Made by a program: the position numbers and the translations under genes. Under the pieces are notes generated by a model, which was not told the DNA's origin, ran no database searches, and saw only the letters and a list, made by a program, of their open reading frames with translations. A DNA stretch of 64,000 bases, taken from NCBI GenBank assembly GCA_029287535.1, contig JARFQY010000264.1, positions 1 to 64,000 of the forward strand, given 5' to 3'. Within the stretch, counting starts at the first letter, position 1, and each line of letters begins with the position of its first letter. Of this stretch, positions 8,840 through 18,708 are shown piece after piece. Source of the DNA: Filomicrobium sp. (GTDB lineage Bacteria; Pseudomonadota; Alphaproteobacteria; Rhizobiales; Hyphomicrobiaceae).

Positions 8840-9165
8840 GTTGGTGTTGCTGCAACTCCTGTGGCCCGAGCCCCGGAGAGTGTGCGGCCAATACGCACTG
8901 GTAAATACAATTTCAACGAAGCAAGTAATTGATTTGCAAAAAGCTCGGGCTAATGACCATTGGAGGCGGGGCTGCTTGCGATGGCTCGCGTCAAGGCTGG
9001 CAAGAGGTTACTCTCGCTACTGTCGGCATGTCGGGGCTTGTAGGCCAGCGTGACTCGTGGATAACCCGGTCAGCATCTTGGCTAAGTGGTCCTTTTGTCG
9101 GCAATAACTCAGCGCGTAGCGCGGCGGATCTCCTGGGGGATATCTCGCGTAGAGGAGTAAGCATA
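8840..9165. other. 326-bp leader region before the Clp-N-like gene
   Basis: It is open in the frame of the downstream gene, so the ORF track starts at 8929, but the translated stretch is low-complexity and unlike a protein. The strong ribosome site AGAGGAGTAAG appears only just before 9166. No convincing promoter or RNA structure was found. Confidence 0.4.
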
Positions 9166-11037
9166 ATGAGTTACCGAGGTGGGGACCTAGATCTGCGCAC
9201 CCCGCAAGCCCACAGTGGGGCCGAGCGCGAAACGTTCGAGCCACCGCTTAATGGAACTCGCGAGTTCGATGATGCCGCTGACGCGCGATCGCCAATCTGG
9301 GTCGACGAGACTCTGATGGCTTGCTGCAACCATGCCTATGATATCGCGATGGCACATCGCTCAAGTGACGTTCGCATCGAGCATCTGCTCTTTGCACTCA
9401 CGCGAATTGATGATGCCGCTGAGGTTCTCGAGGCGAGCGGGGTGCGAGATGCCAGCCTGCGCCGGGAAGCGGGCGTGTACATCGCCAGCGAGATCCCGAT
9501 TGCGCCGACGAACGGTCAAACGAAGCCGCGTCGGTCTCCGGCATTGGAGCAGGCTCTCCGGCAAGCTGCGCATTACGCCCATGCGCGCAATCGGGCTGCG
9601 AGCGTTGCCGATCTCTTGTACGTCTTCACCGAACTCCATCCGGAGCTGCCGGGATTGCAGCTTTTACATCGCAATATGCCCAGCCTCGTTGGTGATCAAA
9701 GTGGCCAACAGTCCGTTTATCGGACGTTGCCCGATAGTGCTTTTTTCGCAGCAGCACCGGTCGAGCCTGCGCGCAGGCTGAGGCGGTCATCTTACTACGA
9801 TGACTATGCCGCCCACGAGCCGAACGTTTATCGTCAGGGTCTGCTGGAAAGCCATGCCGACGTGGTGCAGAACCCGCGTCTTGGCACACTCGAGAAAATG
9901 CTGGTGGCGCTGCGAGAAGACACCGGCCGGTTCGCGCAGGATTTGACGGGCCGGCTCGTTTCGCTTGAGAAGTCGTTTTCAGGTGGAACCGGCGCCGACG
10001 GTCGTGTCCTGCAACAAACCGCGGACAAGCTTGCCGGCATCGAGCTTTCGCTGACGGCGAAACTTGAGGATCTGGCGCGGCAGGCCTCACGGCTTGCCGG
10101 GCGTCTTGAGACGTTGGAAACACGTCTTGAATCGGCTTACGCCAGTGGCGGGATGGATTTGTCGCCGCTCAGTGGGCGGCTCGACAAACTGGAGACAATG
10201 ATCCGGGAGGACCGGGCTGCAGGTGATGCAATGGTTGCTCTCGTCGGTGACCGGGTGGCTGGCGAGGTGGATCAGAAGCTGCGTCACGTGGAGGGCGTGA
10301 TGCGCGACAGGGCAGCCGGCACCCTTGATCTGTCGCCAATCGAGAGCCGACTTAATGATATTGAGGCCGCGCTGCTTGGTTCGGCCGAGGGGCACCAAAC
10401 GGTGGAAGCGGTGACCTCGCGTGTCGAGGCGGCCGAGCATGCCATTAGCGGTCGGATCAGCGTGTTGCAGCAGGCGCACGCAAGTGAACGCGATCAAGTG
10501 CTGGCGCAACAGTCCGCTGACATCCGGCGAGTCGAAGAGGCATTGCAAGAGCGGGTTTCCGCGGTGGCGCGTCTCATCCAAGACACGCATGTCGAACGGG
10601 TCGAGCAGGCCAAGAAGATGGACGTCGTGGAAACCATGCTTGTCCAGCAGCGGCAGTCCGCCGCGGAAAGCCGTGAGACATCGGTGCAGGAACTGCGCGA
10701 AGTTCACGAAGCAATTGTCAAATTGAATGCCAACCAGCATACGCTGGCCGGCGCCATCGATCAGTGGCGCAGTGAGACGGTGAGCGACGTGAACGCGATT
10801 TCCCTGCGCCAGGCCGAGATGAACCAGGATAGTGAATTGACCTTGCAACGCCTCGAGCAAATTTCTGAGCGCACTGATGGCATGTATCGCGCGACGGTCG
10901 AGCGTTATCATCGCCGCAACCGATTCTGGTACTGGCTGTTTGGCACGGATGATTGGATCGGCTCGAGCTGGCAGTCGCAAGGCGCCATCGTGGACCGGGA
11001 TCTGGAAGCGGTTGGTAGCGAGCGGCCGCCGGTCTGA
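9166..11037 (+). CDS. Orphan Clp N-terminal domain protein with long coiled coil
   Basis: 623 aa from the ATG at 9166 (site AGAGGAG). Residues of about 45-170 contain two Clp-N (ClpA/ClpB amino-terminal) repeats: MACCNHAYDIAMAHRSSDVRIEHLLFALTR and the paired ALEQALRQAAHYAHARNRAASVADLLYVF. No AAA+ module, Walker A or Walker B follows. Residues of about 230-600 are heptad-rich and full of Leu, Glu, Gln and Arg (for example LAGRLETLETRLESAY), which predicts long coiled coils. The C-terminus carries an aromatic RNRFWYWLFGTDDW patch. It may be an adaptor or scaffold that uses the Clp-N fold to bind clients; that is inference. Confidence 0.65.
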   Translation: MSYRGGDLDLRTPQAHSGAERETFEPPLNGTREFDDAADARSPIWVDETLMACCNHAYDIAMAHRSSDVRIEHLLFALTRIDDAAEVLEASGVRDASLRREAGVYIASEIPIAPTNGQTKPRRSPALEQALRQAAHYAHARNRAASVADLLYVFTELHPELPGLQLLHRNMPSLVGDQSGQQSVYRTLPDSAFFAAAPVEPARRLRRSSYYDDYAAHEPNVYRQGLLESHADVVQNPRLGTLEKMLVALREDTGRFAQDLTGRLVSLEKSFSGGTGADGRVLQQTADKLAGIELSLTAKLEDLARQASRLAGRLETLETRLESAYASGGMDLSPLSGRLDKLETMIREDRAAGDAMVALVGDRVAGEVDQKLRHVEGVMRDRAAGTLDLSPIESRLNDIEAALLGSAEGHQTVEAVTSRVEAAEHAISGRISVLQQAHASERDQVLAQQSADIRRVEEALQERVSAVARLIQDTHVERVEQAKKMDVVETMLVQQRQSAAESRETSVQELREVHEAIVKLNANQHTLAGAIDQWRSETVSDVNAISLRQAEMNQDSELTLQRLEQISERTDGMYRATVERYHRRNRFWYWLFGTDDWIGSSWQSQGAIVDRDLEAVGSERPPV

Positions 11038-11079
11038 CTGACGGCGGGCACCGCGGACGAGGCGCCCGCTCAGCGGCCT

Positions 11080-12045
11080 TCAAGGCCGCGGGGCAGCCGC
11101 GCGGAGCAAGCGGTCGTTGATCGCTTCGCCAAGGCCCTCTCCGGGGATGGGTAGTACGGCAATTGAGCTGCAACCTTCGGCGTCGAGGGCGCGCAAGGCG
11201 GCGAATAGGTTCGCTGCGGCTTCGCGCAGGTTCCTCGTCTCGCTGAGGTTGATCATCGGGCCGCAATGGGGAGGGATCTGCGGACCAAAAGCAAGCAGAG
11301 CTTCGCCGGGTTCCGGAGAGGCAACGTTGAGGCGAACGCGCGCGCGCGGCGCGTAATGGCTAACGAGCTGACCGGGAGAGCGCGGAGCTTCAAATGAGTC
11401 CTGCCGCGGTCCCATTCGCTTGCCGAGGGCGGCTTCAATTTGGTCAACCGAGATGCCTCCCGGGCGAAGTAGGCTTGGTGCGCTTTCGGTCTGCGTGCTG
11501 CAATCGACAACAGTCGACTCGATGCCGACTTCACAGGGGCCGGCGTCGAGAATCAAATCGACGCTGTCGCCGAGATCAGATGCGACATGGGCCGCGGTTG
11601 TCGGACTTACACGTCCGGAGCGATTTGCCGACGGTGCCGCAATGGGAGTGGCAGCCGCCCTTAACACGGCTTGGCCCACCGGATGTGCCGGAACACGCAC
11701 TGCTAGTGTTGATAGACCGGCCGATACGAGGTCGCTGATGCCAGCATGGGGATGACACTGCAGCACAAGCGTCAGTGGCCCCGGCCAGAATGATCGAGCC
11801 AGCTTTTCCGCTTCGCCCGTAAAGACGGCGAACTCTCTTGCCGACGCCAAATCCGGGACATGCACAATGAGGGGATTGAAGGTTGGCCGGCGTTTGGTCT
11901 CGAAGATGCGAGCAACGGCCTCGCCGTTCATTGCGTCGGCGGCTAGTCCATAGACCGTTTCAGTCGGCAAGGCGACAAGGCCGCCGCGACGAAGGATATC
12001 GCCGGCCTTTTCAATCGCTTCAGTGTTGGCTTTGGCGATTTGCAT
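11080..12045 (-). CDS. sua5: Threonylcarbamoyl-AMP synthase (Sua5 type)
   Basis: 321 aa, the long Sua5 form with a YrdC-like catalytic domain (about 1-200) and a C-terminal Sua5 domain. It makes L-threonylcarbamoyladenylate for the t6A37 modification of ANN-decoding tRNAs. Visible motifs include LPTETVYGLAADA near 27, KRRPTFNPLIVHV near 51, SANRSGRVSPT near 140 and ESTVVDC near 176; a linker SPGQLVSHYAPRA follows. It is divergent from the acyl-CoA dehydrogenase gene. Confidence 0.92.
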   Translation of the reverse strand: MQIAKANTEAIEKAGDILRRGGLVALPTETVYGLAADAMNGEAVARIFETKRRPTFNPLIVHVPDLASAREFAVFTGEAEKLARSFWPGPLTLVLQCHPHAGISDLVSAGLSTLAVRVPAHPVGQAVLRAAATPIAAPSANRSGRVSPTTAAHVASDLGDSVDLILDAGPCEVGIESTVVDCSTQTESAPSLLRPGGISVDQIEAALGKRMGPRQDSFEAPRSPGQLVSHYAPRARVRLNVASPEPGEALLAFGPQIPPHCGPMINLSETRNLREAAANLFAALRALDAEGCSSIAVLPIPGEGLGEAINDRLLRAAAPRP

Positions 12046-12176
12046 TTTGTTCCCGACGTGCCCGCCTGCCTACAAATTGCTCGACTTCAAGCACTGTGCT
12101 TTGGTGCCTGCCAAGGAAAAAAACAGCAGTCCGGACGACTTGGCTCGACGCGTCCCTTCTCGGAGGCCGAATCCTC

Positions 12177-13952
12177 ATGGTTTATCAAGCGCCTGTCAAT
12201 GATATCATGTTTGCGCTCAAGTCGGCGGCCGGGCTCGACGAGCTGCTCGCGAGCGGTGTTTATGAAGGCCTCGATGAGGAGACGATCAAGGCGGTGCTTG
12301 ACGAGGCGGGTCGGTTTGCATCGGAGGTCCTTGATCCGCTGAACAGGACCGGCGACCAGCAGGGGGCCCAGCTCAGTGACGGTATCGTCGCGACACCGGA
12401 TGGCTGGGGGGAGGCCTATGAAAAGTTCACGGAGGCCGGATGGAACGGGTTGCCTTGTCCGCATGACTTCGGTGGTCAGGGGCTGCCGCAGATCCTTGCG
12501 ACGGCGGTCTGCGAGATGTGGAATGCTGCAAATATGTCGTTCGGAATGTGCCCGTTATTGACACAAGGGGCTATCGACGCTGTCACGATCGGCGGTTCCG
12601 AGGAGCTGAAGGCTCGCTATCTGCCGAAACTCGTTTCAGGTGAATGGACTGGGACGATGAACCTGACGGAGCCGCAAGCCGGCTCTGATCTGTCGATGCT
12701 CAAGGCGCGCGCGGAGCCGCGCTCGGATGGCACATACCGATTGTTTGGTACGAAGATATACATCAGCTACGGCGAGCATGAGCTGGCCCGCAATATCATC
12801 CACCTGGTGTTGGCGCGGTTGCCAGATGCGCCGGCGGGGACGCGTGGAATTTCTTTGTTCCTGGTGCCGAAGTTGTTGGTCAATAGCGACGGCTCGATCG
12901 GGGATCGCAACGATGTCGTCTGTGCGGGGCTCGAGGAGAAGCTTGGGATTCATGGCAGTCCGACATGCGTGATGAACTACGGCGAAAAAGACGGCGCGAT
13001 TGGCTACCTCGTTGGTGAGGAAAACAAAGGCCTGGCGACGATGTTCATTATGATGAACGCGGCGCGGCTGGCGGTCGGCATGCAAGGCGTTGCGATCGCG
13101 GACCGGGCGACGCAACACGCGCTTATCTACGCGCATGAACGCCGGCAAGGGCGGGGTGCAGATGGCGGGCCGGACCCCGTTGCGATCGTGGAACATGCCG
13201 ACGTGCGACGCATGCTGCTCACCATGCAGGCGATGACGCAGGCGGCGCGGATGATATGTCTGGTCACGGCACGCGAAACAGATATCGCGCGTCATATGGA
13301 TGATGCGAATGCACGCGCACGGGGGCAGGCCCGCGTGGCGCTCTTAACGCCGGTCGCCAAAGCCTTTGCCACAGACGTTGGCTGCGAAGTTGCTTCGCTT
13401 GGTGTTCAGGTGCATGGCGGCATGGGTTTCGTGGAAGAGACAGGGGCCGCGCAATACTATCGCGATGCGCGCATTCTGCCGATCTACGAAGGCACTAACG
13501 GCATCCAGGCGATCGACTTGGTGACGCGGAAAATTCCGCTCGAAGACGGTGAAGTTCTGCAAGACTATTTGAAGGAACTCGAGCAGATTGTGACGGACGT
13601 GACCCGTTCAAACAGGGTTTCATTCGGTTCTATGGGCGAGCGGCTCGGTGAGGCTCTAGCAAGCTTGAGTGAAGCTTCGGCGTGGCTTGGCGAAGCGCTG
13701 CGTTCCAATCCGCAGGCGGCATTGGCTGGAGCCACTCCTTATCTGAAGCTGTTCGGGATAACGGCAGGTGGCTGTTACTTGGCGCGCGGCGCACTTGCGG
13801 CCGAAGAGCATGGCGAAGATCGCGAGCGTGCCATCGACCTGGCACGGTTCTTTGCCGAGAACATTGCCGTGCAGGCGCCGGGGTTATCGGTATCGATCAC
13901 CAAGGGCGCCGACTCGTTATTGGAAGTCCCGTTGAAAAGGTATTCTGCATGA
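12177..13952 (+). CDS. Acyl-CoA dehydrogenase (long, DmdC-like subfamily)
   Basis: 591-aa flavoprotein. The order is an N-terminal extension starting VYQAPVNDIMFAL, the central domain with MNLTEPQAGSDLSMLKARA, the G-H-M-rich QVHGGMGFVEETGAAQYYRDARILPIYEGTNGIQA near 415-455, and a C-terminal extension typical of the large family that includes 3-methylmercaptopropionyl-CoA dehydrogenases. The catalytic glutamate is in YEGTNG. The actual substrate is not determinable. The ATG at 12177 has CGGAGG; the ORF-track start at 11883 runs antisense through sua5. It overlaps the enoyl-CoA hydratase by 4 nt. Confidence 0.88.
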   Translation: MVYQAPVNDIMFALKSAAGLDELLASGVYEGLDEETIKAVLDEAGRFASEVLDPLNRTGDQQGAQLSDGIVATPDGWGEAYEKFTEAGWNGLPCPHDFGGQGLPQILATAVCEMWNAANMSFGMCPLLTQGAIDAVTIGGSEELKARYLPKLVSGEWTGTMNLTEPQAGSDLSMLKARAEPRSDGTYRLFGTKIYISYGEHELARNIIHLVLARLPDAPAGTRGISLFLVPKLLVNSDGSIGDRNDVVCAGLEEKLGIHGSPTCVMNYGEKDGAIGYLVGEENKGLATMFIMMNAARLAVGMQGVAIADRATQHALIYAHERRQGRGADGGPDPVAIVEHADVRRMLLTMQAMTQAARMICLVTARETDIARHMDDANARARGQARVALLTPVAKAFATDVGCEVASLGVQVHGGMGFVEETGAAQYYRDARILPIYEGTNGIQAIDLVTRKIPLEDGEVLQDYLKELEQIVTDVTRSNRVSFGSMGERLGEALASLSEASAWLGEALRSNPQAALAGATPYLKLFGITAGGCYLARGALAAEEHGEDRERAIDLARFFAENIAVQAPGLSVSITKGADSLLEVPLKRYSA

Positions 13953-14725
13953 GCATTGACGACGTTGAAGTGCGCGCCGGCGAGGGCATGAACATCATCC
14001 GGCTGGTGCGGCCGGCGAAGAAGAATGCCTTATCAACCGCAATGTACCGCGCCATCTCGGAGGGACTGGAAGCCGGCGAACGGGACCGTGATGTTCGCGT
14101 GCATGTGCTGCTGGGCAGCGACGGCGTGTTCTCGGCGGGTAATGACCTTGGAGATTTCCTCGCTCAGGGCGGCGTTGCTGGACAGGGTTTTGACGACGGG
14201 CTGCGTTTCTTGCGGCTCCTGCCAATGCTGAAGAAGCCGATTGTCGCCGGAGTCGATGGCCTTGCAGTTGGTGTCGGTACGACGATTCTGTTCCATTGCG
14301 ACCTTGTCTACGCCAGTGGTCGCTCGACGTTTTCGACGCCGTTTGTTGATTTGGGTCTTGTGCCGGAGGCTGGATCGAGCCTTCTGGCGCCGCAACGGCT
14401 TGGCTATGCCCGGGCCTTTGAATTGCTGGTTCTCGGTGAGCCCTTCAGCGCCGAGAGGTTGCTGTCTGCTGGTCTTATCAATGCAGTTGTCGATGAAGGT
14501 GAAGTTGAACGAACGGCTATCGATGCGGCTCGCCGATTAGCTGCAAAGCCGGCCGCGGCGGTGGCCTCTTCGCGATCGTTGCTACGCGGTGATCTCGTTC
14601 CCCTTGGCGAGCGGATCGAAGCAGAGGTCAGGCTGTTCAAGGAACGCCTGTCTTCGGCGGAAGCGCAGGCCGCATTCACTGCCTTCTTGCACAAACCGAC
14701 ACGCGGCGATGGTACAGCCGACTGA
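13949..14725 (+). CDS. Enoyl-CoA hydratase/isomerase family protein
   Basis: 258-aa crotonase-fold enzyme. It starts at the ATGA overlap with the dehydrogenase, so the two are co-translated and probably act in sequence in acyl-CoA oxidation. Visible features are the oxyanion-hole segments SDGVFSAGNDLGDF near 52 and VDGLAVGVGTTILFHCDLVYAS near 90, followed by FVDLGLVPEAGSSLLAPQRLGYARAFELL. Glu at PEAGS is in the position of one catalytic glutamate, while the first hydratase glutamate is less clear, so isomerase activity is possible. Confidence 0.85.
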   Translation: MSIDDVEVRAGEGMNIIRLVRPAKKNALSTAMYRAISEGLEAGERDRDVRVHVLLGSDGVFSAGNDLGDFLAQGGVAGQGFDDGLRFLRLLPMLKKPIVAGVDGLAVGVGTTILFHCDLVYASGRSTFSTPFVDLGLVPEAGSSLLAPQRLGYARAFELLVLGEPFSAERLLSAGLINAVVDEGEVERTAIDAARRLAAKPAAAVASSRSLLRGDLVPLGERIEAEVRLFKERLSSAEAQAAFTAFLHKPTRGDGTAD

Positions 14726-14781
14726 ATCTCGCCAAGCCAGCACGATAAGCACCACTGGGGTCTTCACGGAGATTGTTGAGG

Positions 14782-16299
14782 ATGCGCGTTCGTTGGATGC
14801 AGTTCGCTGTCGCTAGCCTTGTCGCAGGCGGACTGCTTTTGAGCGCCAGTCCTGCCGGTCATGCGCACTGGCTTACGAAGTTTCTGAAGGAAGCCGGTGA
14901 AGCGGGGCAGGATGCCGCCACAACCGCGCCGCGTCTGGGAATTGCTGCGCTAGACGAGGCGACTGCGGTTTTGAGGCGCCTGCCGGCAACGGGTGACAGG
15001 CGGCTCGCTCTGGCGGCTCATGCGACGCCCGAGGGGCATTGGAAGTTCACAAACCGGGATGGGGACGTGTTCACAGCGGCGACGCCCGACGAGATGGGCC
15101 GCGTGACCCGGAGCCTCGCACCCGACGCGCCGGACGGGCGCCCCCTCAGCCTCTATCTCTCCGAGGATACCGTCTTCTTGAAGCCCGACCTGATTGCCAA
15201 TTTGCCCGCGGGGGCTCGGCTCTACATGGTGTTCGGGAAGCAGTTCTTTCCGCTGGTTCGGTCGGGTAGCGGTACGGCACAAAACCTGTTTGTTCGTGTG
15301 CGCCCACAGGTGCTCGTCAAGGTTGGTGGGAAGGCGGTTTTCAAGGAGACCATATGGCAACTTGAGCGCCGGTTGCCGCGCGGCAAAGTCCGTGTGCTGT
15401 CGCTACGACCGGGCGGTGCAGCCACCTTGGCACCGCAACCGCGTGTCGACAAAAGCAACGGACTGCCACTTGCCGACGAGATCGACCCAGGCCGGCTGTC
15501 CGAAGCGCTTGCTAGTATCGGCGGGCAGACCGCCATCGTCACGGGCCGTATTGAGGGCGATCTCCTGCACGTGATTCCCGCATCGGGAGGGCCCCAGACG
15601 CTGTCGCTGACAGCGTTGCGTGAAACAGCCAAACAGGCCGATATCAATCTGGTCGTCTTGCATGCGGCCAAGCCGCTGCAACCTGGAGGACGCAACTGGC
15701 TCTGGCAGACAATCGAGGTCGGCGGCCTCGATGATGCGCTTGCGAGAGCGACGTTCGGGGACTTCCTTGACGCGCTTGCTGGCGGGCGCGGAAAATTCAA
15801 GGTTGCAGCGCAAGCGACCGGCGATCGCCGGGTCTTCATTGAGGCCAAGCCTGAGACCTCGAGCCGAAACTTCGTCGATAGCGTCGGAACGTGGGTTGGT
15901 GATGCGGTCTCAGACGTCGCGGGGCAGGTGGTGACCGAGAGCGTGTCAGGATTCATGACTTCGCAAGCCCGGCAACGAGAACTCGACCAGCGGATCATCC
16001 CTGGTGTTCCCTCGGACGTCCAATTCTACTACATCGGCGCGCTGGTGATGGGCGCGATTGGGTGGAGCGTCGCGTCACGTTGGTGGCGGGCGATCTGGCC
16101 AAGCGAACGGCGTGGTGAGTACCGCGGCAGTTTTGGCTTCGATGCGGCGCGGTTTGTGCGCGGTTTTGTGTTTGTATTCGTCTTTCTACCGATCGTTGGA
16201 CCGTTTGCCTTACTTGCCATGCTGCTCTTACAACTCATCAACATCGTATCCATGCCGGTTCGCTTTTTGCGGCATATATTCGGCTATGGACAGGCATGA
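14782..16299 (+). CDS. Large exported/membrane-anchored protein of unknown function
   Basis: 505 aa. A signal peptide (MRVRWMQFAVASLVAGGLLLSAS...AHA) is followed by a roughly 370-residue extracytoplasmic region, then a segment near QFYYIGALVMGAIGWSVASRWW and another strongly hydrophobic one FVFVFVFLPIVGPFALLAMLLLQLI close to the C-terminus, giving two C-terminal membrane helices. The soluble region has repeated alpha/beta stretches and no recognised catalytic motif. I do not recognise the family. ATG 14782 was chosen over TTG 14773 because the signal peptide begins there. Confidence 0.55.
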   Translation: MRVRWMQFAVASLVAGGLLLSASPAGHAHWLTKFLKEAGEAGQDAATTAPRLGIAALDEATAVLRRLPATGDRRLALAAHATPEGHWKFTNRDGDVFTAATPDEMGRVTRSLAPDAPDGRPLSLYLSEDTVFLKPDLIANLPAGARLYMVFGKQFFPLVRSGSGTAQNLFVRVRPQVLVKVGGKAVFKETIWQLERRLPRGKVRVLSLRPGGAATLAPQPRVDKSNGLPLADEIDPGRLSEALASIGGQTAIVTGRIEGDLLHVIPASGGPQTLSLTALRETAKQADINLVVLHAAKPLQPGGRNWLWQTIEVGGLDDALARATFGDFLDALAGGRGKFKVAAQATGDRRVFIEAKPETSSRNFVDSVGTWVGDAVSDVAGQVVTESVSGFMTSQARQRELDQRIIPGVPSDVQFYYIGALVMGAIGWSVASRWWRAIWPSERRGEYRGSFGFDAARFVRGFVFVFVFLPIVGPFALLAMLLLQLINIVSMPVRFLRHIFGYGQA

Positions 16300-16362
16300 G
16301 GTCCGTGACGATGCTGCTGAATGTGTCTAGCTTGTCGCGAAAGGTCAAAGGGAGCGGCAAAG

Positions 16363-17244
16363 ATGGCAGAGCTGAGTGGAAAGACATTACTCATCACTGG
16401 TGCAAGCCGGGGTATCGGGCTGGCTATCGGATTGCGCGCTGCTCGTGACGGCGCAAACGTGGCTGTTCTTGCCAAAACAGCGCAACCGCATCCAAAACTG
16501 AAGGGCACCATCCATACTGCCGCAGCCGAGATCGAAGCAGCCGGCGGGCGGGCGTTGGCTTTGCAGTGCGATATCCGAGACGAGGCGCAAATCGAAGCTG
16601 CCGTGGCGCAGACGGCGGCGACGTTCGGGGGGATCGATATCTGCGTCAACAACGCTTCAGCGATTTCGCTCACTAAGCTGACCGACACGGAGCCTAAGCG
16701 GATCGATCTCATGTTCGACATCAACACGCGCGGGGCACTGTTGGTGACCAAGGCCTGTCTGCCGCACCTGAAGCAGTCTGAAAACGCGCATGTGCTGATG
16801 ATTTCGCCGCCACTCGACATGAAGCCGCAATGGTTTGCCGGTCATGTCGCCTATTCGATCTCAAAGTACGGGATGAGCCTGGCGGTTCTCGGCCTGGCGC
16901 GTGAACTCAGGGACGATGGCATTGCGGTCAATGCGCTTTGGCCGAGGACTACAATTGCGACGGCCGCGATCGAAAATGTACTGGGCGGCGACGCATTGAT
17001 GCGGATGAGCCGCAAACCGGAGATCTTGGGGGATGCCGCGCATCTCGTCTTCCGGCAGTCGGCCTCCATGTTCAGCGGCAACTTCCTTATCGATGATACG
17101 TTCCTGCACAAAGTTGGCGGCGTGAACGACTTCGAGCCTTACAAGGTCGAGGCCGGCGCCTTATTGGCCCCTGATTTCTTTGTTCCGGCGGAATCGCGGC
17201 CACCGCCCGGCGTCACGCTTGCGCCGGCATCGATGCTAAAATGA
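16363..17244 (+). CDS. Short-chain dehydrogenase (HSDL2-like)
   Basis: 293-aa NAD(P)-dependent oxidoreductase. The Rossmann motif TGASRGIG is near residue 11, NNAS near 92 and the catalytic AYSISK tyrosine/lysine pair near 160. The TAQPHPKLKGTIHTAAAEIEAAGG insert after beta-strand 2 and the LWPRTTIATAA loop resemble the hydroxysteroid-dehydrogenase-like 2 subgroup. The substrate is unknown. The ATG follows GGGAGCGGCAAAG; the ORF-track start at 16321 is upstream of this site. Lipid context nearby (dehydrogenase and hydratase) is suggestive only. Confidence 0.85.
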   Translation: MAELSGKTLLITGASRGIGLAIGLRAARDGANVAVLAKTAQPHPKLKGTIHTAAAEIEAAGGRALALQCDIRDEAQIEAAVAQTAATFGGIDICVNNASAISLTKLTDTEPKRIDLMFDINTRGALLVTKACLPHLKQSENAHVLMISPPLDMKPQWFAGHVAYSISKYGMSLAVLGLARELRDDGIAVNALWPRTTIATAAIENVLGGDALMRMSRKPEILGDAAHLVFRQSASMFSGNFLIDDTFLHKVGGVNDFEPYKVEAGALLAPDFFVPAESRPPPGVTLAPASMLK

Positions 17245-17364
17245 AAGCCCGGGGGCACCGGTTTGCTTTGGCATCATACGGACTTTGCGTGACAGAGCCG
17301 CGGCCTTTGCGGTAAGGCTTGACCAAACAAAACCCAAAGGAAACGAGCGAGGGCCAGCAGCCGA

Positions 17365-18312
17365 ATGCCCACACTTCTCATCACCCATCCCTGTTTCGTT
17401 GATCATGACACGGGGCCAGGCCATCCCGAGCGCCCGGATCGGATGCGCGCCATCGATCGGGTCCTGGCCCATGATTACTTCGATGACTTGGTCCGCGAAG
17501 AGGCGCCACTACGGGGCGATATTGAGGAGCAGATCCTGCTGGCGCACCCCAAGCGCTATCTCGACATGATCAAGGATGCCCGACCTGAAGCCGGTGAAGG
17601 CCGGGTGCATTTGGACGGTGATACGGTGATGTCGCCGGGCACTTGGAAGGCGGCCACTCACGCCGTCGGCGCGGGGCTGCGTGCCGTCGATCAGGTGATG
17701 GATGAAGGGTCAGGGATCCGAAACGCCTTTTGCCAGGTGCGTCCATGCGGGCACCATGCCGAGACAGACCGAGCCATGGGCTTTTGTCTGTTCGCCAATG
17801 TTGCCATCGCAGGAATGTACGCGCGCAAGAAGCACGGGGCTGAACGCGTCGCAGTGATTGATTATGACGTGCACCATGGCAATGGAACGCAGGATATCTT
17901 CTGGTCGGAAAAGGACTTGTTCTTTGCCTCCACGCATCAAATGCCGCTGTTTCCAGGCACCGGCGCGGCATCGGAGACGGGAGTCGGCAATATCTTCAAT
18001 GCGCCGCTGCGGTCGGGCGACGCCGGAGAGCGGTTCCGGGATGCCTTCGAATCGCGAATTTTTCCGGGCCTGAAGAACTTCAGTCCAGATATCATACTGA
18101 TTTCGGCGGGTTTCGATGCCCATGAGGCCGACCCACTGGCCAGCTTGCGGCTGGTCGAGGCGGATTTTTTGTGGATCACCGAACAACTTGTCAGCTATGC
18201 CGAGCGCCAGTGTGACGGCCGGATTGTTTCAATGCTGGAAGGCGGTTACGACCTGACGGCGCTGGCGCGGTCGGTCGGCGTGCATGTTCGGGCCATGATG
18301 GACGCCGGCTGA
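17365..18312 (+). CDS. Histone deacetylase-like amidohydrolase
   Basis: 315 aa, zinc-dependent deacetylase family (class II HDAC / acetylpolyamine amidohydrolase / AcuC group). Key elements are [12 protein letters not shown] near 17, [20 protein letters not shown] near 128 (the HH pair and glycine-rich loop), [12 protein letters not shown] near 167 (zinc-binding Asp and His) and [13 protein letters not shown] near 250 (second Asp). The substrate in this lineage is not established; small acetylated amines are plausible. Confidence 0.85.
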   Translation: MPTLLITHPCFVDHDTGPGHPERPDRMRAIDRVLAHDYFDDLVREEAPLRGDIEEQILLAHPKRYLDMIKDARPEAGEGRVHLDGDTVMSPGTWKAATHAVGAGLRAVDQVMDEGSGIRNAFCQVRPCGHHAETDRAMGFCLFANVAIAGMYARKKHGAERVAVIDYDVHHGNGTQDIFWSEKDLFFASTHQMPLFPGTGAASETGVGNIFNAPLRSGDAGERFRDAFESRIFPGLKNFSPDIILISAGFDAHEADPLASLRLVEADFLWITEQLVSYAERQCDGRIVSMLEGGYDLTALARSVGVHVRAMMDAG

Positions 18313-18382
18313 ATTCGAGATTGTCGCAACAAGGCTTCTACAGCGACATGAAGGCCGTGATCCGGCTTGGAGAGACAACATA

Positions 18383-18640
18383 ATGGCGGCAAAGACTAAT
18401 CCCGATCACAAGGATATCGCTCAACTCAGTTTTGAGAAGGCGCTGACAGAGCTGGAAAGGATTGTGGGGAAGCTTGAGCGAGGTGACGTCGAGTTGGAGG
18501 AATCGATCGCGATGTATGAGCGCGGCGAGGCCTTGAAGGCCCACTGCAATCGCCTTTTGGCGCAGGCCGAGGCCAAGGTGGAGAAGATTACCGTCGATAC
18601 CGAAGGCCAACCTTCGGGGACCGAGCCGCTCGACCCATAA
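18383..18640 (+). CDS. xseB: Exodeoxyribonuclease VII small subunit
   Basis: 85-aa subunit of the ExoVII single-strand nuclease. The family core is plain: [37 protein letters not shown], then [15 protein letters not shown]. The ATG has GGAGAGACAA upstream. It lies between the HDAC-like gene and dxs, the usual neighbourhood in alphaproteobacteria; no xseA is present in the window. Confidence 0.93.
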   Translation: MAAKTNPDHKDIAQLSFEKALTELERIVGKLERGDVELEESIAMYERGEALKAHCNRLLAQAEAKVEKITVDTEGQPSGTEPLDP

Positions 18641-18708
18641 GCGCCGATATTTGCGTCCATGAGAGACCTGAAGGCAAAAGATTACAGCGATTTGAGCTTT
18701 TTGATACC

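Noticed and set aside
8929-9165. 79-codon N-terminal extension of the Clp-N gene
   Set aside because: There is no ribosome site at 8929, composition is unlike the rest of the protein, and a strong site precedes 9166.
11044-11069. GCGGGC/GCCCGC inverted repeat between the Clp-N protein and sua5
   Set aside because: The stem is only 6 bp with a 14-nt loop and no U-tract, which is weak for a terminator.
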